A stretch of DNA of 64,000 bases. It comes from Pseudomonas xantholysinigenes. GTDB lineage: Bacteria > Pseudomonadota > Gammaproteobacteria > Pseudomonadales > Pseudomonadaceae. The number at the start of each line of letters is the position of its first letter. The first letter of the stretch is position 1. The DNA is taken from positions 5,098,001 to 5,162,000 of the forward strand of contig NZ_CP077095.1 of NCBI RefSeq assembly GCF_014268885.2. Reading direction: 5' to 3'. Positions 1-9,821 of the stretch are shown piece by piece. A program made the translations under genes and the position numbers. The notes under the pieces are model-generated. The model was not told the DNA's origin and did no database searches. It was given only the letters and a program-made list of their open reading frames with translations.

Positions 1-175
<175 letters not shown>

Positions 176-179
176 GCGG

Positions 180-331
180 CAAGCTTGCAGCTGCAAGCGG
201 CAAGATACGGCAGACCGTGTCGTTGCTGCTTGCGACTCCACCTTGGAAGCTCTTGAATGTGCCCAAGCCAGATCGGCCATCACCGGTCTGGCTTTTACTT
301 GCAGCTTGCCGCTTGAAGCTTGCTGCTCGAG
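180..331. repeat. Imperfect inverted repeat of the GCAAGCTGCAAGC family
   Basis: The ahcY-metF spacer is framed by GCAAGCTTGCAGCTGCAAGC near 183-202 and a complementary-looking CTTGCAGCTTGCCGCTTGAA near 299-318. The same pattern of tandem CAAGC/GCTTG words around a short core recurs at 20524-20614, 21749-21833 and 28985-29110. The function is unknown; it may fold into an mRNA hairpin between the two genes. Confidence 0.6.
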
Positions 332-340
332 GAACGAGTG

Positions 341-1186
341 ATGTCCCAGGAACGCCGCTACAGTTTCGAGTTCTTCCCCACCAAGACCGACGCCGGCCAT
401 GAAAAGCTGATGGGCGTCGCCCGCCAGCTGGCCAGCTACAACCCAGACTTCTTCTCCTGCACCTACGGTGCCGGAGGCTCGACCCGCGACCGTACGCTGA
501 ACACTGTGCTGCAGCTGGAAAGCGAAGTGAAGGTCCCGGCCGCCCCGCACCTGTCCTGCGTGGGTGACAGCAAGGACGACCTGCGCGCCCTGCTGGCCCA
601 GTACCAGGCCGCCGGCATCAAGCGCATCGTCGCCCTGCGTGGCGACCTGCCGTCGGGCATGGGCATGGCCAGCGGCGAGCTGCGTTACGCCAGCGACCTG
701 GTCGAGTTCATCCGCCAGGAAAGCGGCGACCATTTCCACCTGGAAGTGGCCGCGTATCCGGAAATGCATCCCCAGGCGCGCAACTTCGAGACGGATCTTG
801 CCAATTTCGTGCACAAGGTCAAGGCCGGTGCCGACAGCGCCATCACCCAGTACTTCTTCAACGCCGACAGCTACTTCTACTTCGTCGAGCGTGCGCAGCA
901 ACTGGGCGTGGACATCCCGGTGGTGCCCGGCATCATGCCGATCACCAACTACAGCAAGCTGGCGCGCTTCTCCGACGCCTGCGGCGCCGAGATCCCGCGC
1001 TGGATCCGCAAGCAGCTGGAAGCCTATGCCGACGACACCGCCAGCATCCAGGCCTTCGGCGAGGAAGTGATCACCCGCATGTGCGAACAACTGCTGCAAG
1101 GCGGCGCACCTGGGTTGCACTTCTACACCTTGAACCAGGCCGAGCCGAGCCTGGCGATCTGGAACAACCTGAAGCTACCCCGCTGA
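341..1186 (+). CDS. metF: 5,10-methylenetetrahydrofolate reductase
   Basis: This 281-residue protein reduces methylene-THF to methyl-THF with NADH and FAD, supplying the methyl group for methionine synthesis. It begins SQERRYSFEFFPTKT (the FEFFPPK-type motif, with a catalytic Glu) and has FFSCTYGAGGSTRDRT, IVALRGDLP and FFNAD segments expected of a MetF TIM barrel. The ATG at 341 is preferred over an in-frame ATG at 320 because GAGGAAC lies just before it and family members start with S-Q. Length is normal for bacterial MetF. It follows ahcY, consistent with a methyl-cycle operon. Confidence 0.96.
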   Translation: MSQERRYSFEFFPTKTDAGHEKLMGVARQLASYNPDFFSCTYGAGGSTRDRTLNTVLQLESEVKVPAAPHLSCVGDSKDDLRALLAQYQAAGIKRIVALRGDLPSGMGMASGELRYASDLVEFIRQESGDHFHLEVAAYPEMHPQARNFETDLANFVHKVKAGADSAITQYFFNADSYFYFVERAQQLGVDIPVVPGIMPITNYSKLARFSDACGAEIPRWIRKQLEAYADDTASIQAFGEEVITRMCEQLLQGGAPGLHFYTLNQAEPSLAIWNNLKLPR

Positions 1187-1195
1187 TGGTCGCGG

Positions 1196-1225
1196 GCAAG
1201 GCTTTGGCGCACGTCAAAGCCTTGC
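1196..1225 (+). terminator. Hairpin downstream of metF
   Basis: GCAAGGCTTTG and CAAAGCCTTGC form an 11-bp perfect stem with an 8-base loop, starting 10 bases after the metF stop. No T-run follows, so it is either a weak terminator or an mRNA-stabilising hairpin. Confidence 0.55.
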
Positions 1226-1302
1226 TCGTTGCACGCCCCGCCCCACGCCCCAGCGACAAAAGCCCACTGGTCTTGCCAGAGCGGCCAGCGTACTCTCGCG
1301 CC

Positions 1303-2085
1303 ATGCGCCCGCTGATCCCCACCCTCCTGCTGTTGCTGCTCGTCTGCCTGAGCCCGCTGGCACAGGCGGAACGCTTGCGCATCGTCAGCGATGACTGGGC
1401 GCCCTACCTGTTCCAGGACAACGGCCAGCCCCAGGGCATCGACTATGAAGTGACCAACGAAGTGTTCAAGCGCCTGGGCATCGAGGTGCAATGGCAGTTC
1501 CTGCCCTGGCGACGCTGCCTGGCCATGGTCGAGCAGGGCCTGGCCGACGGCGTGATGGATATCTTCCAGGTCGATTCGCGCCTGGGCTACCTGGTCTATC
1601 CCGACGAGCCGATGTCCGAGGCCGAATTCGTCCTGTACCAGGCCCGCCAGCGCCCCCATCCGGTGGCACGCCTGGAGGACCTCGCCGGGCTGACCGTGGG
1701 CACCTCGCCGGGTTACACCTATAACGCCGCGTTCAGCGACTCGCCGCTGTTTCGACGCGAAGCGGCCCCTACCCATGAAGCCAACTTCGGCAAGCTGATG
1801 CTCGGCCGCATCGACCTGCTGGTGACCGATCGCCGGGTCGGCCACTACCTGGTAAGGCAACTGGGCCTGGAGCAATCCGTCGAAGCCCTGCCACTGGTGA
1901 TCAGCCGCCACCCACAGTACCTCGGACTGGCCCGCAAGCCCGGCCGCGAGGCTCTGGCCCAGGCCTTCGCCGAGGAACTGCGGCGCTTCAAGCAGGAGCC
2001 GGCCTACGCCGCGATCAGCGCCCGCTACCTGGGCAATCAGGATTTTCCTTTCGCCGTTGAGCAGCAGGACAGCGGCACACGCTGA
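1303..2085 (+). CDS. Periplasmic family 3 solute-binding protein, orphan
   Basis: This 260-residue protein starts with MRPLIPTLLLLLLVCLSPLA and a likely AQA signal-peptidase site, so it should be exported. The mature part (RLRIVSDDWAPYLFQDNG, QGIDYEVTNEVFKRLGIEV) has the fold signature of bacterial extracellular solute-binding proteins family 3, which bind amino acids or similar polar compounds. No permease or ATPase lies next to it, so it may serve a distant transporter or a sensory role. The ATG at 1303 is chosen because only this start gives a clean signal peptide. The ligand cannot be predicted. Confidence 0.8.
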   Translation: MRPLIPTLLLLLLVCLSPLAQAERLRIVSDDWAPYLFQDNGQPQGIDYEVTNEVFKRLGIEVQWQFLPWRRCLAMVEQGLADGVMDIFQVDSRLGYLVYPDEPMSEAEFVLYQARQRPHPVARLEDLAGLTVGTSPGYTYNAAFSDSPLFRREAAPTHEANFGKLMLGRIDLLVTDRRVGHYLVRQLGLEQSVEALPLVISRHPQYLGLARKPGREALAQAFAEELRRFKQEPAYAAISARYLGNQDFPFAVEQQDSGTR

Positions 2086-2307
2086 ATGCTCTGTTATACT
2101 CGAGCCTTCCCGCCCGGCTCACGCCCGGACGCTCGGCCTCGCCATCGGCATCTCGACCCGCAGCAGCGCACCCCTGGTGCCCGCCCGCCGCCTCCAGGAT
2201 GCGCAGTGAACGCCCAGCTGGACCGGACGCGATCGCATCACTCCGATGCCCGTCGCGCCAGGCAGAACACCCCATCGGGCCCAGCCCCCACGAGAACAGG
2301 ATTGCCC

Positions 2308-4203
2308 ATGTCCTTTGCTTCCCTCGGTCTCTCCGAGGCTCTTGTCCGCGCTATCGAGGCTGCGGGCTATACCCAGCCCACTCCGGTGCAACAGCGGGCC
2401 ATTCCCGCCGTGTTGCAAGGTCGCGACCTGATGGTCGCCGCCCAGACAGGTACTGGTAAAACCGGCGGTTTTGCCCTGCCGATCCTCGAGCGCCTGTTCC
2501 CGGGCGGCCACCCCGACAAGTCGCAACGCCACGGCCCGCGACAACCGCGCGTGCTGGTGCTGACGCCGACCCGCGAGCTGGCCGCCCAGGTGCATGACAG
2601 CTTCAAGATCTATGCCCGCGACCTGAACTTCATCAGCGCCTGCATCTTCGGCGGCGTCGGCATGAACCCGCAGGTGCAGGCCATGGCCAAGGGCGTCGAC
2701 GTACTGGTCGCCTGCCCGGGTCGCCTGCTCGACCTCGCCGGCCAGGGCAGCGTCGATCTGTCCCGCGTCGAAATCCTGGTGCTGGACGAAGCCGACCGCA
2801 TGCTCGACATGGGCTTCATCCACGACGTCAAGAAAGTGCTGGCTCGCCTGCCGGCCAAGCGCCAGAACCTGCTGTTCTCGGCGACGTTCTCCAAGGACAT
2901 CACCGACCTCGCCGACAAACTGCTGCACAACCCCGAGCGCATCGAGGTCACGCCGCCGAACACCACCGTCGAGCGTATCGAGCAACGCGTCTATCGCCTG
3001 CCGGCCAGCCACAAGCGTGCTCTGCTGGCGCACCTGATCACCCTCGGCGCCTGGGAACAGGTGCTGGTGTTCACCCGCACCAAGCACGGCGCCAACCGCC
3101 TGGCCGAGTACCTGGAAAAGCACGGCCTGACCGCCGCCGCGATCCACGGCAACAAGAGCCAGAACGCCCGCACCAAGGCCCTGGCCGACTTCAAGGCCAA
3201 CACCGTGCGCGTACTGGTGGCCACCGACATCGCCGCCCGCGGCCTGGATATCGACCAGTTGCCCCACGTGGTCAACTTCGAGCTGCCCAACGTCGAGGAA
3301 GACTACGTCCACCGCATCGGCCGTACCGGCCGGGCCGGTCGCTCGGGCGAGGCCATCTCGATGGTCGCGCCGGACGAAGAGAAGCTGCTCAAGAGCATCG
3401 AGCGCGTCACCAAGCAGCGCATCCCGGACGGCGACCTGATGGGCTTCGACGCCTCCCAGGTCGAGGCTGAAAAGCCCGAGGTGCGCGAGCGCCCGCAGAA
3501 CAACGGCCGTGGTGGTCGCAACCAGCAGGCGCGTGGCGAAGGCAGCAAGGACGGCGGCGGTCGCAAGGACAAGGGCAAGGACAAAGGCCGCAACAAGCCT
3601 GCGGCCGAGAAGCCCGCCGAGAAGGAAAAGTCCGCTGACAAGCAGCAACAAGGCCAGCAGCGCAAGCCGCGGGACAAGAAGCCGCGCCAGCAGCAGGCAG
3701 CCCAGGGCCAGAAAGCCATTCCGGCGGTACCCGCCAACCGTGACCCGGAAGAGTTCCTCGACGACGATATCGACAATTTCGGTAACCGCGCCGACTACGT
3801 CAGCCCCTACCAGAACGCCAAGAACCAGGGCCGCAATCGTCGCCCAGGTGGCGCCGGTCAGGGCCAAGGTCAAGGACAGCGCAGTGGTGGCGGCCAAGGC
3901 CAAGGTCAGGCACGTGGCAACGGCCAGCAGCGCCAGGGCCAAGGCCAGGGCGGCGACAAGCGCCCGCGCAACGGCGGTGGCAGCAATGGTGGCGCTCGCC
4001 GTGACAACAACGGCGGTCGCAACCGCCGTGACGACGCGGCTCGCCAGGAGCCGGCAGTGCGCAACCCGCGCGAGTCGCAAAGCGCGCCAGTGATCATCCG
4101 CAAGGAATCCAAGCTCGACCGCTATCCAACGCCTGAGCAGTTGGACGACCTGCCAAGCCGCCCACGCGGTGAACGCCCGGCCCTACTGACCCGCAAGGGC
4201 TGA
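2308..4203 (+). CDS. rhlE: DEAD-box ATP-dependent RNA helicase with long basic tail
   Basis: This 631-residue protein unwinds RNA in the cytoplasm, probably in ribosome assembly or mRNA decay. The core (about residues 1-390) shows the Q motif (TPVQQRAIP), [21 protein letters not shown] and [10 protein letters not shown] in order, and [20 protein letters not shown] is the RhlE-type N-terminus. Residues from about 400 are a low-complexity tail rich in K, R, G, Q and N with GQGQGQ and GGR runs, probably disordered and RNA-binding. The ATG at 2308 has CAGGA upstream. The 222-bp leader after the previous gene contains TGTTATACT (2091-2099), a possible extended -10. A long-tailed RhlE is usual in Pseudomonas. 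Confidence 0.93.
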   Translation: MSFASLGLSEALVRAIEAAGYTQPTPVQQRAIPAVLQGRDLMVAAQTGTGKTGGFALPILERLFPGGHPDKSQRHGPRQPRVLVLTPTRELAAQVHDSFKIYARDLNFISACIFGGVGMNPQVQAMAKGVDVLVACPGRLLDLAGQGSVDLSRVEILVLDEADRMLDMGFIHDVKKVLARLPAKRQNLLFSATFSKDITDLADKLLHNPERIEVTPPNTTVERIEQRVYRLPASHKRALLAHLITLGAWEQVLVFTRTKHGANRLAEYLEKHGLTAAAIHGNKSQNARTKALADFKANTVRVLVATDIAARGLDIDQLPHVVNFELPNVEEDYVHRIGRTGRAGRSGEAISMVAPDEEKLLKSIERVTKQRIPDGDLMGFDASQVEAEKPEVRERPQNNGRGGRNQQARGEGSKDGGGRKDKGKDKGRNKPAAEKPAEKEKSADKQQQGQQRKPRDKKPRQQQAAQGQKAIPAVPANRDPEEFLDDDIDNFGNRADYVSPYQNAKNQGRNRRPGGAGQGQGQGQRSGGGQGQGQARGNGQQRQGQGQGGDKRPRNGGGSNGGARRDNNGGRNRRDDAARQEPAVRNPRESQSAPVIIRKESKLDRYPTPEQLDDLPSRPRGERPALLTRKG

Positions 4204-4211
4204 TTGAAACA

Positions 4212-4315
4212 CCGAGGGGCCGCTACGCGGCCCTTTCACGACACAAGGCCGCTCCCACAGCAGTACCTGTAGGAGCGGCCTTGTGTCGTGAAAGGGCTGC
4301 ATAGCAGCCCCTCGG
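4212..4315. terminator. Long inverted repeat between convergent rhlE and yceI
   Basis: Two nearly perfect arms of about 49 bases, CCGAGGGGC...GCTCCCACAG and CTGTAGGAGC...GCCCCTCGG, are separated by a few bases. The element sits between convergent genes and probably ends both transcripts. Its core (GGAGCGGCCTTGTGTCG) recurs at 26787-26917, so it is a dispersed repeat as well. Confidence 0.75.
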
Positions 4316-4333
4316 TCGTTCAGCTGACGCTAA

Positions 4334-4912
4334 TTACTTCTGCTTCACACCTTCGACGCTGATATCCAGGTCCAGTGTCTGGGAAGTCGGGCCTGGGCCT
4401 TTGATCCCGAAGTCGTTCAGGTTCAGCGTGGTCTTGGCGTTGAAACCGGCGCGCTCGCCGCCCCATGGGTCCTTGCCCTCGCCATTGAACACAGCCTTGA
4501 AGGTAACCGGCTTGGTCACGCCGTGCAGGGTCAGGTCGCCGGTCACATCGGCAGTCTTGTCACCAGTGGACTTGACGCTGGTGGAGACGAACTTGGCTTC
4601 TGGATACTTCTTCACGTCCAGGAAGTCGGCGCTGGCGATGTGCTTGTCGCGCTCGGCGTGGTTCGACCAGAGGCTGGCAGTCTTCAGGTCGACGCTGATC
4701 TTGCTGGCTTCAGGCTTGGCGCTGTCCCAGGTGAAATTGCCGTCGAAGTCCTTGAAGGTGCCGTGGATGAAGCTGTAGCCCAGGTGGCTGATCTTCCAGT
4801 CCACGAACGCGTGCTGGCCTTCCTTGTCGATCTTGTATTCGGCGGCCATGGCCTGGCCGGCGGAGATCAGGGCAGTACCGAGCGCCAGGGCGGCAAAAGT
4901 CTTTTTCAACAT
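4334..4912 (-). CDS. YceI family periplasmic lipocalin-like protein
   Basis: This 192-residue protein has a signal peptide ([19 protein letters not shown], then AMA|AEY) and the YceI hallmarks [39 protein letters not shown] and [11 protein letters not shown]. YceI proteins are secreted beta-barrels that bind long isoprenoid or amide lipids in the periplasm. The start at 4912 is chosen over one seven codons upstream because it begins the signal peptide directly. The cytochrome b561 gene precedes it by 34 bp on the same strand, a pairing common in proteobacteria that suggests a shared redox or quinone role. Confidence 0.93.
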   Translation of the reverse strand: MLKKTFAALALGTALISAGQAMAAEYKIDKEGQHAFVDWKISHLGYSFIHGTFKDFDGNFTWDSAKPEASKISVDLKTASLWSNHAERDKHIASADFLDVKKYPEAKFVSTSVKSTGDKTADVTGDLTLHGVTKPVTFKAVFNGEGKDPWGGERAGFNAKTTLNLNDFGIKGPGPTSQTLDLDISVEGVKQK

Positions 4913-4946
4913 CCTTACTTCCTTCCTTTGCAATTGAGGTTGAGAG

Positions 4947-5498
4947 TCAAGCTTTGCGGCCCAGCATGCGGGTCAGGGTCGCGTCACGGTCGATGAAATG
5001 ATGCTTGAGTGCGGCCACGGCGTGCAGCACCGCGAAAATCACCAGCCCCCAGGCCAGCCACAGGTGGATGACCCCAGCCGTGTCGGCCTGGTCGGGCAAG
5101 TCGCTGACCAGCGCAGGGACCTCGAACAGGCCGAACACCGGGATACCGACACCGTCGGCGGTGGAGATCAGGTAACCCGCGGCCATTACCGCGAACAGCC
5201 CCAGGTACAGCGCCAGGTGCCCCAGCTTGGCGACCAGGCGGGTGGCCTTGCCGTGATTGGCCGGAGCCGGCGGTGGCGGGCTGACGAAACGCCACAGCAC
5301 GCGCAGCAGCATCACCGCCAGAAGCACCAGGCCAATACTCTTGTGCAGGTCGGGGCCGGACTTGCGCCAAGGGCTGTAGTAATCCAGGCCGACCATCCAC
5401 AGCCCCAGGCCGAACAGGCCGAAGACCGCCAACGCCACGCCCCAGTGCAGGACAATGCTGACCAGGCCATAGCGAGAAGATGAATTGCGCAGTTGCAT
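4947..5498 (-). CDS. Cytochrome b561 family membrane protein
   Basis: This 183-residue inner-membrane protein has four predicted transmembrane helices, for example [20 protein letters not shown] and [18 protein letters not shown]. Histidines placed as in the b561/YodB family ([19 protein letters not shown]) should ligate two b-type haems. It probably passes electrons between the quinone pool and a periplasmic partner. The ATG at 5498 ([11 protein letters not shown]) fits family N-termini better than one 11 codons upstream. It is the first gene of a probable operon with the YceI gene. Confidence 0.92.
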   Translation of the reverse strand: MQLRNSSSRYGLVSIVLHWGVALAVFGLFGLGLWMVGLDYYSPWRKSGPDLHKSIGLVLLAVMLLRVLWRFVSPPPPAPANHGKATRLVAKLGHLALYLGLFAVMAAGYLISTADGVGIPVFGLFEVPALVSDLPDQADTAGVIHLWLAWGLVIFAVLHAVAALKHHFIDRDATLTRMLGRKA

Positions 5499-5679
5499 GT
5501 TGGCGTATTTCCCCGTGAAAGCTGTGCACAAGACTAGCGGGTAACGTATCGAATAAAAGCGGAAAAACTTGCTTCGGATTATCTAAAAATCCGATATAAA
5601 GTCTGCAAGCTTCCCATTAAGGAAACATTAACGATAGACGTTCCCACAGGTACTGCACGGTATGTCTTACGCTGGCCTC

Positions 5680-5708
5680 CTGCAGGAGCGGCTAGACCGC
5701 TCCTACAG
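5680..5708. repeat. Short REP-like hairpin
   Basis: CTGCAGGAGCGG and CCGCTCCTACAG pair with one mismatch around the loop CTAGA. It lies 28 bases beyond the amine oxidase stop codon and could end that minus-strand transcript. The rest of 5499-5735 is AT-rich and probably holds the cytochrome b561 promoter. Confidence 0.55.
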
Positions 5709-5735
5709 TGGACGTACAAACCCGTTAAGTGGGGC

Positions 5736-7571
5736 TCAGCCAGCCTTGGCCTGGCTGTTGACCACAGCCTTCTTGGCAGGCTCACCTTTGGCGGTAGCCT
5801 TCTTCACCGGCGCGGGCTTGGCAGTGGGTTTATGCACAGGCTTGGCCGCCGGTTTGTGCGCGGCAGCAGGCTTGGCCGGCGCCACCTTGACCGGCTCTTC
5901 CTTGGCCACCGGCGCCGGAGCGGCCGGTGCGGGTGCCGGAGCAACTGGCGGTGCAACCTCTTCAGCCTTGGCAACCGGCGCGGCCTTGGCTTCTGGCTTG
6001 TCACTCGCCCCGAACAGGCGCGAGAAGAAGCCCGGCTTGTCCTGCTTGGCCTCTTCGGCCTTGGCCGCCTGTGCCTTGGCTGGCGCCTTGTCGGAAGATC
6101 CACCGAACAGGTTGGAGAAGAATCCGCCCTTGTCCTTCGCCGCGGCCGCGCCGACAGCGGCGGCGGCGGCGACCGGCGCGGCCTTGACCGGGTCGAACGA
6201 CTTGCCCGCCGCCAGTTCCTGGACCTGCCCGGCAGCGCGCTGGCCACTGCGCAGAGCACCCTCTAGGGTACCGGGATACAGCGCGTCGGTGTGTTCGCCG
6301 GCGAAGGCAATGCGCTGCACCGGGCGCTCCCACAGGCGCCAGTACTTGCTGATCTGCCCCGGGCCAAAGGCCAGGTAGGCGCCGCCCATGCCGGCGTCGG
6401 TGCTATAGCGGCGCACCTCGTAACCGGTGAAGGCACCCCGGGCCTGCGGGTAGAAGGCATGCAGGCGGATCAGCACCTGGTCGACCATCTGCTTGTCGCC
6501 GAACGCCTGCAGCAGGCGAGCATTGTCGCCGGACAGGTTGATCACCACGTTGGCCCCGCCCTTGAGCGCAGGCTCGATCCACAGCATGCCCAGGCCAGTG
6601 TTGCTGAAGATCTCGCCGGACATGCGCGCACGGCTTTCCCAGACCGGGTTCTTGAACTTGAGCATCAGCTGGTCGCGCCAGCCGTAGTTGGTGCCCTTCA
6701 ACGCGGCCAGGTGCTGGTTGTCCAGGCCCGGGGTCATCTGGATCTTGGCCAGCGCGCGCAGCGGCACGGCCATGACCAGGTAATCGGCCTGGTAGCCGAC
6801 CGCGCCGACCTTGACCGTCACGCCGTCCTTGTCCTGGACGATGGCAGTGACCGGCGAGCTGGTCTTGATGGTCTTCAGTTGCTTGACGAAGGCCTGGGCC
6901 AGCACCGGGCTGCCGCCAGGCAGACGCGCGGCACGCAGGTCGCGGTCGCTGACGTTGCGGTAGACGCGGTTCTGCTGGGCGAAGTACAGCAACGACAGGC
7001 GCGAAGGTTCATCGTAGCGGGTGCGGATCTGCTGGTTGACCAACTGACGGGCGGTGGCCGGCAGTTGCAGCTTGTCGAGCCAGGTGGACACGTTCATCTG
7101 GTCGAGGGCGAACAGGGTGCTGTTGGCCGCCGGGTTGAGCGGGTCGTCGATCGAGCGGGCCAGGTCGTCGAGGGTCTTTTCGTAGCGCTTGAGCGCCTCG
7201 GCGGTGGCCGGCTGCTTGGCGGCCAGGTCAGTGGCGCTGAAATACTCGCCGTCGATCAGGTAACCCGGCGTGCGCACGAATTCGGGCGCCGGCAAGGTCG
7301 CGACCTTGAACTGTTGCAGGTACTGGTTGAGCACCGGCTGGGTCTTGTCGTTGCCGATCCATTCGCTGGTCGCCAGGCCCGAGCGCCCGCCCATGCCCGA
7401 TTTGGCCTCCAGCAGGGTCACCTGCCAGCCTTTGTTCTGCAGCTCATAGGCCGCGGTCAGGCCCGCCAGGCCGCCACCGACGACGATTGCCGTCTTGTCC
7501 TTGGCCAGCGCGGCACCGCTGGACACACCGATCAATACCAACGCGCACAGGCGCACCCAAGCAGCAGCCAT
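5736..7571 (-). CDS. Periplasmic FAD-dependent amine oxidase with Lys/Ala/Pro-rich tail
   Basis: This 611-residue protein begins with a signal peptide (VRLCALVLIGVSSGAALA), followed by the dinucleotide-binding motif AIVVGGGLAGLTAAYEL and the GG doublet GMGGRSG of flavin monoamine oxidases. The FAD-binding C-terminal part IAFAGEHTDALYPGTLEGAL closes the catalytic domain near residue 450. After it comes a tail of about 150 residues rich in K, A and P, which contains two related blocks, KGGFFSNLFGGSSDK and KPGFFSRLFGASDK. Such a tail is not part of the amine oxidase fold and may be a wall- or nucleic-acid-binding spacer. The amine substrate is unknown. Confidence 0.85.
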   Translation of the reverse strand: MAAAWVRLCALVLIGVSSGAALAKDKTAIVVGGGLAGLTAAYELQNKGWQVTLLEAKSGMGGRSGLATSEWIGNDKTQPVLNQYLQQFKVATLPAPEFVRTPGYLIDGEYFSATDLAAKQPATAEALKRYEKTLDDLARSIDDPLNPAANSTLFALDQMNVSTWLDKLQLPATARQLVNQQIRTRYDEPSRLSLLYFAQQNRVYRNVSDRDLRAARLPGGSPVLAQAFVKQLKTIKTSSPVTAIVQDKDGVTVKVGAVGYQADYLVMAVPLRALAKIQMTPGLDNQHLAALKGTNYGWRDQLMLKFKNPVWESRARMSGEIFSNTGLGMLWIEPALKGGANVVINLSGDNARLLQAFGDKQMVDQVLIRLHAFYPQARGAFTGYEVRRYSTDAGMGGAYLAFGPGQISKYWRLWERPVQRIAFAGEHTDALYPGTLEGALRSGQRAAGQVQELAAGKSFDPVKAAPVAAAAAVGAAAAKDKGGFFSNLFGGSSDKAPAKAQAAKAEEAKQDKPGFFSRLFGASDKPEAKAAPVAKAEEVAPPVAPAPAPAAPAPVAKEEPVKVAPAKPAAAHKPAAKPVHKPTAKPAPVKKATAKGEPAKKAVVNSQAKAG

Positions 7572-7844
7572 GATGGCGAACTCCGGTTGAAAAACGACAG
7601 AGAGGCCGGGGAAGAACGCCCCGGGAAAGATGCGTTAAGAATACGTCACCGCCGCAGACCCTGCCAGCGCAGTGACATCAAGTGCTTTTGGCAACTGGTA
7701 ATTTTGCCAGTTGTCCACGCCAACGCTGGCGGCCAAGCTGTGCGAGGACTCATCAGCATCGGACGCTTCTTCGTGAGCCATACCCTCCAGCAACCCGCCC
7801 CCCTCTTGGGCAGCGCCTCGCCCAGTCAGGACTGGAACACGTCC

Positions 7845-8201
7845 ATGGGCTGGAACATCTCGATACAAGGAGATGTGCAATGGTCGAGCTACCAGACTGC
7901 GCAGGGCAATATCGCGGTTCAGCTCACGCTATCCGGCGAATGCGATGTGAAAATCGATTTCAGCCAGCTGGTCAACGAGCTGTCACTCGGCACGCACATC
8001 TGTCGTTTTGGCAAAAATGTCGTGCATGCCTACTGGCTGACATTCTTCGATGGCGAATCGCATTTTGTTCCCGGCCCGACCCAGTTCGGCGGCCATCAGC
8101 ATGAACAACACTCGCCCCTGTGCAGCCTGACCCTTTCCACCGGCCCGCAATCGATCGTGCAACTGCGTTCCCTGCAATGGTCGCTGCTGCGCCTGCATTG
8201 A
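7845..8201 (+). CDS. Conserved-looking hypothetical protein
   Basis: This 118-residue reading frame (MGWNISIQGDVQWSSYQTAQ...) has protein-like composition with alternating hydrophobic and polar residues, suggesting a beta-rich fold. There is no signal peptide, membrane helix or known motif. A GTG at 7773 would add 24 residues (SHTLQQPAPLLGSASPSQDW); neither start has a convincing ribosome site, so the start is open. It lies alone between the divergent amine oxidase gene and bioA. The preceding 7572-7844 holds nothing else I recognise. Confidence 0.5.
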   Translation: MGWNISIQGDVQWSSYQTAQGNIAVQLTLSGECDVKIDFSQLVNELSLGTHICRFGKNVVHAYWLTFFDGESHFVPGPTQFGGHQHEQHSPLCSLTLSTGPQSIVQLRSLQWSLLRLH

Positions 8202-8284
8202 CTGGCCAAGCAACGGTTGTCCTGCCCAGCGGCATTGCTTAGGCTTACGCGGCCAACCCCGCCGTACCGCCAGGAGTAAAGCCC

Positions 8285-9691
8285 ATGGGCCTCAACGATC
8301 AGTGGATGCAACGCGACCTCAAGGTCCTGTGGCACCCCTGCACCCAAATGAAAGACCACGAGCAACTGCCGCTGATCCCGATCAAGCGCGGCGAAGGGGT
8401 ATGGCTCGAGGACTTCGAGGGCAAGCGCTACCTGGACGCGGTCAGCTCCTGGTGGGTCAATGTGTTCGGCCACGCCAACCCGCGCATCAACCAGCGCATC
8501 AAGGACCAGGTCGACCAGCTCGAACACGTGATCCTCGCCGGTTTCAGCCACCAGCCGGTGATCGAGCTCTCCGAGCGCCTGGTGGCGATGACCCCGACCG
8601 GCCTGGACCGGGTGTTCTACGCCGACAACGGCTCGTCGTGCATCGAAGTGGCGCTGAAGATGAGCTTCCACTACTGGCAGAACACCGGCAAACCGCAGAA
8701 GAAGCGCTTCGTCACCCTGACCAACAGCTACCACGGCGAGACCATCGCCGCGATGTCGGTGGGTGATGTGCCGTTGTTCACCGAGACCTACAAGGCGCTG
8801 CTGCTGGACACCATCAAGGTTCCTAGCCCCGATTGCTACCACCGCCCGCAAGGCATGGGCTGGGAGGAACACTCGCGGAACATGTTCGCGGCCATGGAGC
8901 AGACCCTGGCCGAACACCACGCCAGCATCGCGGCGGTAATCGTCGAGCCGCTGATCCAGGGTGCCGGCGGCATGCGCATGTACCATCCGGTGTACCTCAA
9001 GCTGCTGCGCGAAGCTTGCGACCGCTACGACGTGCACCTGATCCACGACGAGATCGCCGTGGGCTTCGGTCGCACCGGCACGATGTTCGCCTGTGAGCAG
9101 GCCGGCATCCGCCCGGACTTCCTGTGCCTGTCCAAGGCCCTGACCGGCGGTTACCTGCCGCTGGCGGCCTGCCTGACCACCGACAAGGTGTACCAGGCCT
9201 TCTACGACGACTACCCGACCCTGCGCGCCTTCCTCCATTCGCACAGCTACACCGGCAACCCGCTGGCCTGTGCCGCGGCGTTGGCGACCCTGGACATCTT
9301 CGCCCAGGACAACGTGATCGAGGCCAACCAGGCCCTGGCCACGCGCATGGCCAGCGCCACCGCGCACCTGGCCGAGCACGCCCATGTCGCCGAGATCCGC
9401 CAGACCGGCATGGCCCTGGCCATCGAGATGGTCCAGGACAAGGCCACCAAGGCCGCCTACCCGTGGCAGGAACGTCGCGGCCTGAAGGTGTTCGAGCATG
9501 CCCTGAGCCGCGGGGCCCTGCTGCGGCCATTGGGCAGCGTGGTGTACTTCCTGCCGCCCTACGTGATCACGCCCGAGCAGATCGACTTCCTGGCCGAGGT
9601 GGCCACGGAGGGTATCGACATCGCCACCCGCAGCAGCGTGAGCGTGGCCGTGCCGGCCGATTTCCACCCCGACTTCCGTGATCCGGGCTAG
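8285..9691 (+). CDS. bioA: Adenosylmethionine-8-amino-7-oxononanoate aminotransferase
   Basis: This 468-residue PLP enzyme transfers an amino group from SAM to KAPA, giving DAPA, in biotin synthesis. The N-terminus VLWHPCTQMKDHE and SSWWVNVFGHANPRI are the BioA signature. LIHDEIAVGFGRTGTMFACE holds the PLP-pyridine Asp, and Lys284 in LSKALTGGYLPL should be the Schiff-base lysine. LHSHSYTGNPLACAAAL is also diagnostic. AGGAGTAAAGCCC precedes the ATG. The gene stands apart from other bio genes, as is usual for bioA in Pseudomonas. The length is slightly above the E. coli enzyme (429), mainly at the C-terminus. Confidence 0.95.
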   Translation: MGLNDQWMQRDLKVLWHPCTQMKDHEQLPLIPIKRGEGVWLEDFEGKRYLDAVSSWWVNVFGHANPRINQRIKDQVDQLEHVILAGFSHQPVIELSERLVAMTPTGLDRVFYADNGSSCIEVALKMSFHYWQNTGKPQKKRFVTLTNSYHGETIAAMSVGDVPLFTETYKALLLDTIKVPSPDCYHRPQGMGWEEHSRNMFAAMEQTLAEHHASIAAVIVEPLIQGAGGMRMYHPVYLKLLREACDRYDVHLIHDEIAVGFGRTGTMFACEQAGIRPDFLCLSKALTGGYLPLAACLTTDKVYQAFYDDYPTLRAFLHSHSYTGNPLACAAALATLDIFAQDNVIEANQALATRMASATAHLAEHAHVAEIRQTGMALAIEMVQDKATKAAYPWQERRGLKVFEHALSRGALLRPLGSVVYFLPPYVITPEQIDFLAEVATEGIDIATRSSVSVAVPADFHPDFRDPG

Positions 9692-9713
9692 GCCCGCAAG
9701 CCCACCGCCTAAC

Positions 9714-9789
9714 CCTGTGGGAGCGGGTTTACCCGCGAATGCGAGGTAAAACCCAGCGACGCATTCGCGGGTGAACCCGCTCCCACAGG
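9714..9789. repeat. Paired P. putida-type REP
   Basis: Two inverted copies of the REP core face each other: CCTGTGGGAGCGGGTTTACC at 9714-9733, and its complement ending GGGTGAACCCGCTCCCACAG before 9789. It lies between bioA and rsmE, where it can form a long hairpin and reduce read-through. Confidence 0.85.
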
Positions 9790-9821
9790 CTCCACGTTCA
9801 CTTTATTGCTTGAGCTCGACC

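Noticed and set aside
2119..4080. 653-codon open frame antisense to rhlE
   Set aside because: It is made of Val/Ala/Leu runs produced by complementing the Gly/Gln/Lys-rich helicase tail; the sense frame has all DEAD-box motifs.
6291..7772. Upstream extension of the hypothetical gene to 6291
   Set aside because: The part before about 7773 is antisense to the amine oxidase and has shadow composition, so only the 3' end is kept as a possible gene.
7880..8104. Frame starting at an ATG with AGGAG upstream (VELPDCAGQYRGSAHA...)
   Set aside because: The ribosome site is tempting, but the product is Cys/Arg-rich and out of frame with the more protein-like overlapping frame ending at 8201.
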